64,000 bases of DNA. Source: Pseudomonadota bacterium (lineage in GTDB: Bacteria; Pseudomonadota; Alphaproteobacteria; Caulobacterales; Caulobacteraceae). This document shows positions 26,973 through 34,880 of this stretch, piece by piece (within the stretch, counting starts at the first letter, position 1; each line of letters starts with the position of its first letter). Location of the stretch: NCBI GenBank assembly GCA_023451375.1, contig JAEXZS010000078.1, forward strand, positions 124,001 through 188,000, given 5' to 3'. The notes beneath the pieces are model-generated. The model saw only the letters and a list, made by a program, of their open reading frames with translations. It was not told where the DNA came from and did no database searches. Made by a program: the position numbers and the translations under genes.

Positions 26973-27415
26973 TGGGGCGCGTTTCCAGCCGCTGCCGGCG
27001 GCGTCGCCGACTGAGCGCAGACGTCCCCCGGAATGGTGGCGAAGCCGAGATAGGCCGGGAGTTCAGCCACGGCGACCTTGGTGGTGTCGTAGAAGGCCAC
27101 CATCTGCATGCCCTCGCAGCCGCCGGCCTCCCGGCGCTTGACGAAGACGACGCGGTTTTCATCGCCTCCCGCCGACAGCCAGCCCCGCGTCTGCAGTTCG
27201 GCGATGTAGGCGTCGGCCAGAACCCCGATGTCGCCCAGCGGCGCCGTCACGCAGAAGGCGCGGCCGGCCAGGTTGTTCAGTCCTCCGCAATCCACCGAGG
27301 CCTGGGCGTTCGGCAGTACGGGAACATCCGTCGCGGGGCCGCCCTGCGCCTCTTGCGCGTGAACGACCGTCGCGAATGTCAGGATGGCGCTCGCCGCCAG
27401 CAGCATGCGGATCAC
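26969..27415 (-). CDS. Small exported protein of unknown function between trpB and trpA
   Basis: I do not recognise this protein. Two starts are possible: GTG 27415, which overlaps the trpB stop as GTGA, or ATG 27406 three codons later. Either gives a signal peptide (MLLAASAILTFATVVHAQ) and a mature region of about 127 residues. It contains four cysteines, in SVDCGGLNNLAGRAFCVTAP, GGCEGMQMV and PGDVCAQS, which suggests two disulfides, and ends in a Pro/Ala-rich tail. Its TGA overlaps the trpA ATG, so it is coupled translationally on both sides. Nothing in the sequence suggests a link with tryptophan; it seems to be an inserted passenger or an unstudied accessory. Confidence 0.8.
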   Translation of the reverse strand: MIRMLLAASAILTFATVVHAQEAQGGPATDVPVLPNAQASVDCGGLNNLAGRAFCVTAPLGDIGVLADAYIAELQTRGWLSAGGDENRVVFVKRREAGGCEGMQMVAFYDTTKVAVAELPAYLGFATIPGDVCAQSATPPAAAGNAPQ

Positions 27416-28629
27416 AGCTCGACTCCCAAATGTCTGGCGACCTGGAAGATGTCCTTGTCGCCGCGTCCCGACATCAGCAGGACGACATCGCCGCCCTTGC
27501 CGACCTCCTTCGCCACCTCGCCGGTTCGCGCCAGGGCGTGGGCGGGCTCCAGCGCCGGGATGATGCCTTCCAGCTTCGAGCACAGCTGGAAAGCCTCCAG
27601 CGCTTCGACGTCGGTCGCCGATCTGTATTCCGCCCGGCCGATGTCGTGCAGCCAGGCGTGCTCGGGCCCGATGCCCGGGTAATCAAGACCGGCCGAGATC
27701 GAATGGCCTTCGACGATGTTGCCGTCTTCGTCCTGCAACAGATAGGTGCGGTTGCCGTGCAGCACGCCGGGGCGCCCGCCCTTCAGCGACGCCGCGTGGT
27801 CCGGGGTGTCCAGGCCGTGGCCAGCCGCCTCCACGCCGACCAGGCGCACGCCCTCGTCCTCGATGAACGGGTGGAAGGCGCCGATGGCGTTCGAGCCGCC
27901 GCCGATGCAGGCCACCACGGCCTCGGGCAGCTTGCCGATCTGGGCGCGCGACTGGGTCTTGATCTCCTTGCCGATCACCGACTGGAAGTCGCGCACCATG
28001 GCGGGGTAGGGGGCCGGCCCGGCGGCCGTGCCGATGATGTAATAGGTGTCGGAGACGTTGGTGACCCAGTCGCGCATCGCCTCGTTCATCGCGTCCTTCA
28101 GGGTCGCCGCGCCGGCGGTGACCGGAAAGACCTCGGCTCCAAGGAGGCGCATGCGGAAGACGTTGGGCTGCTGCCGCTCCACGTCCACCGCCCCCATGTA
28201 GACGGTGCAGGGCAGGCCGAAGCGGGCCGCGACGGTGGCGCTGGCCACCCCATGCTGGCCCGCGCCCGTTTCGGCGATGATCCGCGTCTTGCCCATGCGA
28301 CGGGCCAGCAGGATCTGGCCCATGCAGTTGTTGATCTTGTGCGCGCCCGTGTGGTTCAGGTCCTCGCGCTTCAGCCAGATGTTGGCGCCGCCGAAATGCT
28401 CGGTCAGCCGCTCGGCGAAATAGAGCGGGCTCTCGCGCCCGACATAGTGGGTCAGGAAGCCGTCCAGCTCGGCCTGAAAGCTGGGGTCCGCCTTGGCCTC
28501 GGCATAGGCCGCGTCCAGCTCGTGGATCAGCGGCATCAGGGTCTCGGCCACGAACCGGCCGCCGTAGGGGCCGAACCGCCCCTGTGCGTCCGGCCAGGCG
28601 TAGGTGTTGGGAAGCGTCGTTGCGGTCAC
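27412..28629 (-). CDS. trpB: Tryptophan synthase beta chain
   Basis: Pyridoxal-phosphate enzyme of about 405 residues that joins indole and serine to make tryptophan. The PLP lysine is in LNHTGAHKINNCMGQ, the serine-binding block is AETGAGQHGVASATVAARFG, and the phosphate-binding CIGGGSNAIGAFHP is intact, as are the C-terminal EPAHAL and LLMSGRGDKD blocks. I chose GTG 28629 because GAAAG lies 8 bases upstream; GTG 28644 is the alternative. The next gene downstream is not trpA but a small exported protein whose start overlaps the trpB stop. Confidence 0.95.
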   Translation of the reverse strand: MTATTLPNTYAWPDAQGRFGPYGGRFVAETLMPLIHELDAAYAEAKADPSFQAELDGFLTHYVGRESPLYFAERLTEHFGGANIWLKREDLNHTGAHKINNCMGQILLARRMGKTRIIAETGAGQHGVASATVAARFGLPCTVYMGAVDVERQQPNVFRMRLLGAEVFPVTAGAATLKDAMNEAMRDWVTNVSDTYYIIGTAAGPAPYPAMVRDFQSVIGKEIKTQSRAQIGKLPEAVVACIGGGSNAIGAFHPFIEDEGVRLVGVEAAGHGLDTPDHAASLKGGRPGVLHGNRTYLLQDEDGNIVEGHSISAGLDYPGIGPEHAWLHDIGRAEYRSATDVEALEAFQLCSKLEGIIPALEPAHALARTGEVAKEVGKGGDVVLLMSGRGDKDIFQVARHLGVEL

Positions 28630-28660
28630 GAAGTCAGCTTTCACACAGGCGGCGTCGGAA

Positions 28661-29302
28661 TTACGACCGGCGCGCCGCCTTGATGAAGGCCGCGATCCGG
28701 CGGGGGTCCTTAACACCCGGTGCGCTCTCGACGCCAGAGGACACGTCCACCATCGGCGCCCCAGAAGTTCTGAGGGCTTCCGCGATATTTCCGGGGGTCA
28801 GCCCCCCCGCCAGGAACCAGGGTCGCCGAAACGCCCGGTCCGCCAGAAGGGTCCAGTCAAAGCTGTGGCCGACGCCGCCGGGCAGGACGCTGCCCTCCGG
28901 CGGCTTGGCGTCGAACATCAGGTGCTCGGCGTGGTGCTCCCAGTCGGCGGCGGCGGCGAAATCGTCGTGGCGCCGGATGGGCAGGGCCTTGATCACCTCC
29001 GCGCCCGTCAACGCCCGCACCGTTTCGGCCCGCGACGGCGTCTCGGAACCGTGCAGCTGGATGAAGTTCGGCCGCAGCGTGCGCGCGATCTCCTCCAGCA
29101 GCGCATCGTCCGGATCGACCGTCACCGCCACGACCGCGGCCCGCCCCCGCGCGCGCTCGAACAGCGTCGCCGCCGCTCCCGGCGCCATGTGGCGCGGGCT
29201 CTTTGGGAACACCACCGCTCCCACCAAGTCCGCCCCGCAGTCCAGCGCGACGTCCAGCGTGTCCGCCGTCGTCAGACCGCAGATCTTGATCGCCGTTGTC
29301 AT
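28661..29302 (-). CDS. trpF: Phosphoribosylanthranilate isomerase
   Basis: TIM-barrel isomerase of 213 residues for the third step of tryptophan synthesis. The catalytic Cys is in IKICGLTTADTL and the catalytic Asp in LMFDAKPPEG; the phosphate-binding loops FLAGGLTPGN and MVDVSSGVES follow. It precedes trpB by about 30 bases. Its ATG overlaps the stop of the upstream PIN-domain gene (ATGA at 29299-29302), so trpF translation may depend on ribosomes finishing the toxin-like gene. No attenuator-like leader peptide with Trp codons is visible before trpF. Confidence 0.95.
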   Translation of the reverse strand: MTTAIKICGLTTADTLDVALDCGADLVGAVVFPKSPRHMAPGAAATLFERARGRAAVVAVTVDPDDALLEEIARTLRPNFIQLHGSETPSRAETVRALTGAEVIKALPIRRHDDFAAAADWEHHAEHLMFDAKPPEGSVLPGGVGHSFDWTLLADRAFRRPWFLAGGLTPGNIAEALRTSGAPMVDVSSGVESAPGVKDPRRIAAFIKAARRS

Positions 29303-29703
29303 GGGACCATCACGGTAAGGCCAAGGTCGCGGGCGACAGTCGCCATGTCTTCATCCGGGCTTGCAAGAATACAGCCATGCCGCGCCGCCACGGCAAGATG
29401 CAGCCCATGCGGCGCACTCACACATCGTTCCGACAAGACGCGCTTCCAGCATGTCGCCGTCAAGCACCGAGAGGATGACCCGCCCTTCAACCATTGGTCC
29501 AACTCCAACTCAAACCTGCGACGTTCCCTGTCGAGCAACTGCCGCATACGTGTCTTGACCGCCAGGGCCGACGAAAACGCCGTCAGCGCGCAACGGCTCA
29601 GGACGAAGGAATCGATCCCCACTATCCAGGGCGGCGCCCGGTCGGTGTGCTTGTCGTCTTGAAACAGCGACACCAGAACACTGGTGTCCAGATAGACGGT
29701 CAA
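29299..29703 (-). CDS. PIN-domain (VapC-like) toxin, probably catalytically degenerate
   Basis: PIN-fold ribonuclease-like protein of 134 residues, partner of the upstream Phd-like antitoxin. The start is TTG at 29703, overlapping the antitoxin stop as TTGA. The first PIN acid is Asp6 (VYLDTSVLV) and the last is probably Asp117 (ILASPDEDM). The second acid, a Glu in the usual pattern, is Ala42 in LTAFSSALAV, and the third, Asp in the usual DALHLA, is His99 in APHGLHLAVA. Residues about 72-93 (KGGSSSRCLTATCWKRVLSE) look unlike a PIN domain, and the neighbouring frame there reads more naturally, so two compensating indels are possible. Base composition is lower in GC than in flanking genes. Likely an eroded toxin. 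Confidence 0.7.
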   Translation of the reverse strand: MTVYLDTSVLVSLFQDDKHTDRAPPWIVGIDSFVLSRCALTAFSSALAVKTRMRQLLDRERRRFELELDQWLKGGSSSRCLTATCWKRVLSERCVSAPHGLHLAVAARHGCILASPDEDMATVARDLGLTVMVP

Positions 29704-29951
29704 GTCTCTTCCGTCCGCATCCGCCGGATGAGCGTGACCGAATCCATCGGCGCCTGGAACTTGATCCGCACCCGCTTCAACCATTCCATGTCGATGGGTC
29801 CTGATGTCGGCACGACTTCCTGCGCCGGCTCCAGTCGCGCCACGGGCACGCCTCGTCGCGTGATGGTCACGGCCTCGCCCGCCAGCATACGATCCAGCAG
29901 CTTGGGCAGGTTATTCTTGGCCTCGGCGACGGAGCAGCTGGACATGGCCAT
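29700..29951 (-). CDS. Phd/YefM-type antitoxin
   Basis: Antitoxin of about 83 residues in the type II Phd/YefM family, which binds its own promoter and neutralises a VapC-type toxin. The family pattern is SVAEAKNNLPKLLDRMLAGE followed by AVTITRRGVPVARLEP. The tail (about residues 40-83, PIDMEWLKRVRIKFQAP) would wrap the toxin. The exact start is unsure: in-frame ATGs occur at 29975, 29963, 29951 and 29945 and none has a good ribosome site; I chose 29951. It follows the pseudouridine synthase gene by about 38 bases and overlaps the toxin-like gene by TTGA. The pair is lower in GC than its surroundings, suggesting horizontal acquisition. Confidence 0.8.
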   Translation of the reverse strand: MAMSSCSVAEAKNNLPKLLDRMLAGEAVTITRRGVPVARLEPAQEVVPTSGPIDMEWLKRVRIKFQAPMDSVTLIRRMRTEET

Positions 29952-29989
29952 GAAGCTAGCCATCCGCGCCGTCAAGTCCAGCTAGGACG

Positions 29990-30736
29990 TCAGCCCGGTT
30001 CCGGCTCGAAGATCGAGGCGGTCTCCTTCGGGTTCAGCAGCCGCCATTCGCCGGGAGCCAAGTCGTCGGGCAGGTCCAAGCCGCCCAGCCGTTCGCGATG
30101 CAGCGACTCCACATGGTTGCCGGCTGCAGCGAACATGCGCCGAACCTGATGGTAGCGCCCCTCCGTCACCGTCAGCAGGGCTTCGGTCGGCGAAACGATC
30201 TCCAGCGTGGCGGGCGCCAGCGGCTTGTCGTCGCCCTCGAGCACCAGATCGCCTGAGGCGAACAGCGCCGCCTCGGTCCCCGCCAGCGGTCGCGCCAGAC
30301 CGGCGCGATAGACCTTGGCCACATGCCGTCTCGGCGAGATCACGCGATGCAGCAGGTCGCCGTCGTCGGTCAGAAGCAACAGGCCGGTGGTCTGCTTGTC
30401 CAGTCGGCCGATGGTCGAGATCGCCGGTTCCCGTCGACGCCAGCGGTCGGGCAGGATGTCATAAACCAGCGCGCCCTCTTCCTTGTGCGAACAGGTCATG
30501 CCCAGCGGCTTGTTCAGCAGGATGACCAGGCCCTGGACGGGGTCGAGCGGCTCGCCGTCGATCTCCATCCGCGTCGGCAGGTCCGGGGTCACCGCGATGC
30601 GTTTGGACACATCCGTCAGGTCCGCGCCGTCAAGCACGATCCCGCCCGCCTTGGCCATCCGCGCCATCTCGGCCCGCGAGCCGTAGCCCATGGAGCCCAG
30701 AAGACGGTCGACGCGGGAGGTCGGGACTTTCTTCAT
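29990..30736 (-). CDS. RsuA-family 16S rRNA pseudouridine synthase
   Basis: RNA pseudouridine synthase of 248 residues of the RsuA/RluB/E/F family. An N-terminal S4 RNA-binding domain (RVDRLLGSMGYGSRAEMARM) precedes the catalytic domain with GRLDKQTTGLLLLTDDG, which contains the catalytic Asp. Further family blocks are LNKPLGMTCSHKE and VTEGRYHQVRRMFAAAGNHV. The most probable target is uridine 516 of 16S rRNA, as for RsuA; an RluF-type target cannot be excluded. It sits between the RsmC-like methyltransferase and the antitoxin gene on the same strand. Confidence 0.88.
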   Translation of the reverse strand: MKKVPTSRVDRLLGSMGYGSRAEMARMAKAGGIVLDGADLTDVSKRIAVTPDLPTRMEIDGEPLDPVQGLVILLNKPLGMTCSHKEEGALVYDILPDRWRRREPAISTIGRLDKQTTGLLLLTDDGDLLHRVISPRRHVAKVYRAGLARPLAGTEAALFASGDLVLEGDDKPLAPATLEIVSPTEALLTVTEGRYHQVRRMFAAAGNHVESLHRERLGGLDLPDDLAPGEWRLLNPKETASIFEPEPG

Positions 30737-30770
30737 GCGCTATCGTCCTTCGGGCTGCCTGAGCGCCGGT

Positions 30771-31676
30771 TCATTTCACCGCCTCGAACAGCTTGTAGCC
30801 GCCGGCGTCCGCGACCAGCCGCACTCGCCTGAACGCGGCGTTCAGCTCCGCCTCATAGGGCAGGTGCCGGTTGGCCACGATCCAGGCGACGCCGCCCTTC
30901 TTCAGCAACTCGGCCGCCTTCCTGATGAAGGCCTGGCCCAGCCGGCGATCCTCGGCGCCGCCGTCGTGGAAGGGGGGATTGCTGATGACGAAATCCTTGT
31001 CGCCCTGGGCGTCCAGCGTGCGTACATCGGCCCACCAGACCTTGGCGCGCGGGTCCTCGATGTTCTGGCGCGCGGCGCGGATCGCGCGACGGTCTATGTC
31101 GACCAGCTTCAGCTTCGTCACCGTCGATGAGCGCAGCGCCACTGTCGCCAGGGCGCCGTAGCCGCAGCCCAGATCGACCCCCTCGCCCTTCAGGGCGGGC
31201 AGGTGCTGGGCCAGCAGGGCCGAACCGGCGTCGATCCGATCCCAGGCGAAGATCCCCGGCTGCGACCAGGCCTCCAGCCCCGGCACGATCCGCGGTCCTC
31301 CGTCCTGGATGGCCGCCTCGATGGCCGGTTCGTCGACGATCTCGGGCCGAATGACGACGCAGCGGCGATGGTGCGCCTTGGCGGTCTCGGCGACGTCCAG
31401 ACCGAACGCCTTCAACTCCTTGCCAAGCCTGGATCCGCCCTTGTCCTTCGGCGCCATGGCGTCCAGCCGACCGCCCGGCTTCAGGGCCTTGAGCGCCAGG
31501 GCCAGGGTGTAGCGACGTTCCAGCACGCCGGGCGGGGCGTAGATCATCACGGCGTCGGCCGAGCCGGGCGTCTGCGCCTCCAGCGCCGCGGAGTCGGGGA
31601 TCAGCGGAGAGGTCTGGATCGCGTCGCCGGGCGGGTCGAAGACGACCGGCGGCCGGCCGTAGAGCAGCGTGGTCAT
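30771..31676 (-). CDS. Class I SAM-dependent methyltransferase, RsmC-like
   Basis: Methyltransferase of 301 residues with the two-domain plan of RsmC/RlmG, which methylate guanine N2 in rRNA. The N-terminal half is a degenerate methyltransferase fold. The C-terminal half has the SAM motif GVDLGCGYGALATV near residue 181, LKLVDIDRRAIRAARQN, the catalytic-loop motif VISNPPFHDGG near 226, and VANRHLPYE. A small-subunit target G1207 is likely but not proved. It starts one base after the uppP stop and is followed by the pseudouridine synthase, so two rRNA-modification genes are adjacent. Confidence 0.85.
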   Translation of the reverse strand: MTTLLYGRPPVVFDPPGDAIQTSPLIPDSAALEAQTPGSADAVMIYAPPGVLERRYTLALALKALKPGGRLDAMAPKDKGGSRLGKELKAFGLDVAETAKAHHRRCVVIRPEIVDEPAIEAAIQDGGPRIVPGLEAWSQPGIFAWDRIDAGSALLAQHLPALKGEGVDLGCGYGALATVALRSSTVTKLKLVDIDRRAIRAARQNIEDPRAKVWWADVRTLDAQGDKDFVISNPPFHDGGAEDRRLGQAFIRKAAELLKKGGVAWIVANRHLPYEAELNAAFRRVRLVADAGGYKLFEAVK

Positions 31677-31677
31677 G

Positions 31678-32478
31678 TCAGAAGCCGGCCTGCAGCAGCG
31701 CCAATCCCACCACGCCGACCACGATCCGCCACCAGGCGAACGGGGCGAAGCCGCGCTTGGACACGAAGTCCAGCAGGAACCGCACCACCGCCAGAGCGGC
31801 GACGAAGGCGGTGACGAAGCCGATGGCGATCAGGCCGAAGTCGCTGAAGTCGAGCACGTCGCGGTTCTGGAACAGATCGTAGGCCACGGCCGCGCCCATG
31901 GTCGGCAGGGCCAGGAAAAAGCTGAACTCGGCCGCCGAGCGCTTGTCGGTCTTCAGCAGCAGGCCGCCGGCGATGGTGGCGCCCGAACGCGATACGCCCG
32001 GGATCATGGCCAGGCACTGGAAAAGGCCGATCAGGAAATAGATGCGCATGGGATAGGCGCCGGCGTCCAGCCACCTTGGCCGCTTGTCCATCTTGTCCAA
32101 CAGCAGAAGCAGGACGCCGCCGACGATCAGGGCGACGCAGATCACCTGCGGCGTCTCGAACAGCACCGTCTTGATGAAGTCATAGGCGAAGAAGCCGATC
32201 ACCGCCGCCGGGGCGAAGGCGACGATCAGGCCGATCAGGAAACGGCGCGCCTCCTCGTCGAACGGCCACCTTGTCGCCAGCGTCCACAACTTCCGGAAAT
32301 AGACGCTGATGATGGCCAGCAGGGCGCCCAGCTGAATGACGATTTCGAAGGTCTTGCCGGTGCTCTCGAAGCCCAGGAAGTGGCCGAGCAGCAACATGTG
32401 CCCGGTCGACGAGACCGGAATGAACTCCGTCAGTCCCTCGACGAGGCCCAGAAGGATCGCCGCCAGCCAGTCCGCCAT
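31678..32478 (-). CDS. uppP: Undecaprenyl-diphosphatase UppP (BacA)
   Basis: Polytopic membrane phosphatase of 266 residues that recycles undecaprenyl diphosphate to the monophosphate carrier for peptidoglycan and other envelope polymers; overproduction gives bacitracin resistance in other bacteria. Both family motifs are present: GLVEGLTEFIPVSSTGHMLL near the N-terminus and MIPGVSRSGATIAGGLLL in the middle. GGAGA four bases before ATG 32478 fixes the start, rejecting an in-frame ATG ten codons upstream. It heads the long minus-strand run and is divergent from the CDF transporter across a 221-base gap in which I see no further feature. Confidence 0.95.
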   Translation of the reverse strand: MADWLAAILLGLVEGLTEFIPVSSTGHMLLLGHFLGFESTGKTFEIVIQLGALLAIISVYFRKLWTLATRWPFDEEARRFLIGLIVAFAPAAVIGFFAYDFIKTVLFETPQVICVALIVGGVLLLLLDKMDKRPRWLDAGAYPMRIYFLIGLFQCLAMIPGVSRSGATIAGGLLLKTDKRSAAEFSFFLALPTMGAAVAYDLFQNRDVLDFSDFGLIAIGFVTAFVAALAVVRFLLDFVSKRGFAPFAWWRIVVGVVGLALLQAGF

Positions 32479-32699
32479 GAAATCTCCAAAGGCGCTCGTG
32501 GGGATCAAGGCGTCCCCGGTCGGCGCCTCCCATAGCGCAACCAGGCGCGGCTAGGCGAGCCGTCAGTGGCGCGTTCAACCGCATGGAGCCAACCGGCCGG
32601 TCACCGGCTCAGCCCCGGCGGTCACGCCCTTGCCTGGGCTCCTGGCGCGGGAACGCCTTGGTTGGCTTTCGGCCGTGATTAGGCGAGAAGGGGCGGACA

Positions 32700-33587
32700 A
32701 TGACGACGCCGTCCGCCTCCCTCGAAGACGCCCACCTGGCCACGCGGCGGATCACGCGACTTTCGGTCGCCGCCGCCGTCCTGCTCATCGCCCTGAAGGC
32801 GTTCGCGCTGGGCGCCTCGGGATCGGTGTCGATCCTGGCCAGCCTGGCGGATTCCGTGCTCGATCTCGTCGCTTCGCTGGGCGCCTTCTACGCTGTCCGC
32901 TGGGCCGCCGCGCCGCCGGACGAGGAGCATCGCTACGGTCACGGCAAGGGCGAGGCGCTGGCCGCCCTGGTCCAATCCGGCCTCGTGTTCGCCTCGGCCG
33001 TCTTCATCGGCTGGGAGGCGATCCAGCGCATCCTCGACCCCCGGCCGCTCGCGGCGGGCGGCTGGGCGGCGGGCGTGGTCGTCGCCTCCATCGTCATCAC
33101 CGCCGGCTTGGTCTGGATGCAGACGCGCGCGCTGAAGAAGACCAGTTCGCTGGCCGTGGCCGGCGACCGCGCCCACTACGCCGCCGATCTGGCCGCCAAC
33201 CTCGTGGTGCTGATCGGCGTGATCTCAGGTTCCTTCCTTTCCGCGCCGGGCCTGGACGCCGCCGCCGGCCTGGTGGTCGCGGTGTGGCTGTTCTGGGGCG
33301 CGATCGGCATGCTGCGCGCCGCCGCCGACCACCTGCTGGATCGCGCCGCGCCCGATGCCGATCAAGCCGCCATCACCCAGGCCGTGCTGGCCGATCCGCG
33401 CATTTCCGGCGTCCACCAGCTGCGCACCCGAATGGCCGGGCAGGTGATGATGATTCAGATGCATGTCGACCTGGATCCCAACCTGACGCTGGCGGCCGCC
33501 CACGACATCCTGGTGGAGGCCGAGCAGCGCGTGCTGACCCGCTACCCGGCCGCGGACCTGCTGCTCCACGCCGATCCCAGGCCTTGA
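32700..33587 (+). CDS. Cation diffusion facilitator family transporter (FieF type)
   Basis: Divalent metal exporter of 295 residues with about six membrane segments. The transport-site motifs are LADSVLDLVAS in the second helix and DRAHYAADLAAN in the fifth, giving the Asp/His set of FieF/YiiP. The histidine pair in EEHRYGHGKGEALAAL is also typical. The C-terminal cytoplasmic domain (HQLRTRMAGQVMMIQMHVDL) matches the metal-sensing ferredoxin-like fold. Zinc, iron or manganese could be the substrate. Its TGA overlaps the TTG start of ccmA. Confidence 0.92.
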   Translation: MTTPSASLEDAHLATRRITRLSVAAAVLLIALKAFALGASGSVSILASLADSVLDLVASLGAFYAVRWAAAPPDEEHRYGHGKGEALAALVQSGLVFASAVFIGWEAIQRILDPRPLAAGGWAAGVVVASIVITAGLVWMQTRALKKTSSLAVAGDRAHYAADLAANLVVLIGVISGSFLSAPGLDAAAGLVVAVWLFWGAIGMLRAAADHLLDRAAPDADQAAITQAVLADPRISGVHQLRTRMAGQVMMIQMHVDLDPNLTLAAAHDILVEAEQRVLTRYPAADLLLHADPRP

Positions 33588-34207
33588 TCCACGCCCTGTC
33601 CCTTTCCGGCCTGACCCTGGCGCGCGGCGATCGCCTGCTGTTCCGCGAGCTCGACCTCGCCCTAGGCGCCGGCGAGGCGGTCGCCCTGACGGGCGCGAAC
33701 GGCGTGGGCAAGACCTCGCTGCTGCGCGCGGTCGCCGGCCTGATCCGCCCAGAGGCGGGCAGGATCGTCTTCGCCGACGCCGACGGCATTGCGCTCGATC
33801 CGGCCGTCGCCCGCGCGCGCGCGCTTCATCTGCTGGGCCACCTCGACGGCCTTAAGGGTCAGCGGACCGCACGCGACGAACTGGCCTTCCAGTCGCGCTG
33901 GTTGGGCCGCACCCATGACGGAACCGAGCGCGCGGTCGCGGCCCTGGGGCTGACGCCTCTGCTGGACCTGGAGGTGCGAAAGCTGTCATCCGGCCAGCGT
34001 CGGCGGCTCGCGCTGGCGCGGCTGGTCGGTTCGCCCCGCGCCCTATGGCTGCTGGATGAGCCGCTTAGCCCGCTGGACGCGCGCTGGCGCGAGGCGGTCG
34101 GCGGGCTGATGCGGGCGCATCTGGATGACGGCGGCCTGATCCTGGCGGCGGTGCACGATCCCTTGCCGATCGCGGCCCGACCCTTGGCGCTGGAGGCGGC
34201 GCGATGA
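33584..34207 (+). CDS. ccmA: Heme ABC exporter ATP-binding protein CcmA
   Basis: ATPase of 207 residues of the CcmAB(C) complex used to release heme-loaded CcmE in cytochrome c maturation. Walker A is LTGANGVGKTSLLRAVAG, the signature is VRKLSSGQRRRLALARL, and Walker B is ALWLLDEPLSPLD. The length equals that of Escherichia coli CcmA when read from TTG 33584, which overlaps the CDF transporter stop as TTGA; the next in-frame starts would cut into the domain. ccmB follows with an ATGA overlap. Confidence 0.93.
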   Translation: MIHALSLSGLTLARGDRLLFRELDLALGAGEAVALTGANGVGKTSLLRAVAGLIRPEAGRIVFADADGIALDPAVARARALHLLGHLDGLKGQRTARDELAFQSRWLGRTHDGTERAVAALGLTPLLDLEVRKLSSGQRRRLALARLVGSPRALWLLDEPLSPLDARWREAVGGLMRAHLDDGGLILAAVHDPLPIAARPLALEAAR

Positions 34208-34872
34208 GGTATGCGCTCGGCGTCCTGTTCCGGCGCGAACTGGCCCTGACCTGGGGCGGGGGCGGCGGGCCGCTGCTGGCCTGCGCCTTCCTGGCCTGCC
34301 TCACCGCCATCGCGCCGCTGGCGGCCGGCGGCGATCCGCGCGTGTTGCGGCCGGTCGCCTCGGGCCTGGCGTGGACGGCGCTGGCGCTTTCGGCCCTGCT
34401 GTCCCTTGAGCGGCTGTTCGAGCGTGACCTGGAGGACGGGGCGCTGGATCTGCTGGCGACCGGTCCGCTGCCGCTGGAGGTCGTGGTCGCCGTCAAGGCC
34501 TTGGCCCATTGGGTCGCCACCGGCCTGCCCCTGGCCCTGGCGGCGCCGATCGCGGCCCTGGCCCTGGGCCAGCCGCCCGCCCTGCTGCCGCTCACCGTGA
34601 CCAGCGCCCTGATCGGCGGCCTGGGCTTCTCCCTGACGGGCGCCCTTGGCGCGGCGCTGGCCCTGGGCGCGCGGCGCGGCGGCCTTCTGATCGCCGTGGT
34701 GGTCCTGCCGCTGTTCGTCCCGCCCGTGGTGTTCGGCGCCGGCGCGCTGGAGCGGGCGGCGACGGGCCAGTCGCCCGGCCCCGCCCTGGCCCTGCTTGCC
34801 GCCTACGTCCTGTTCGCCGCCCTTCTGACCCCTTTCGCCGGCGCGGCGGCGGTCCGCAACGCCCAGGGCTAG
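34204..34872 (+). CDS. ccmB: Heme exporter protein CcmB
   Basis: Six-helix membrane partner of CcmA, 222 residues. It begins MRYALGVLFRRELALTWGGG, a typical CcmB start, and contains FERDLEDGALDLLATGPLPL and the conserved VVLPLFVPPVVFGAGALE near residue 160-178. The ATG overlaps the ccmA stop. CcmC, which usually follows directly, is not here: the next gene is a hydrolase on the opposite strand. The remaining maturation genes must be elsewhere in the genome. Confidence 0.93.
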   Translation: MRYALGVLFRRELALTWGGGGGPLLACAFLACLTAIAPLAAGGDPRVLRPVASGLAWTALALSALLSLERLFERDLEDGALDLLATGPLPLEVVVAVKALAHWVATGLPLALAAPIAALALGQPPALLPLTVTSALIGGLGFSLTGALGAALALGARRGGLLIAVVVLPLFVPPVVFGAGALERAATGQSPGPALALLAAYVLFAALLTPFAGAAAVRNAQG

Positions 34873-34880
34873 ACCCGGCG

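Noticed and set aside
32479..32699. Possible RNA gene or regulatory element in the uppP/CDF divergent gap
   Set aside because: No conserved structure, promoter pair or small frame with a ribosome site stands out.
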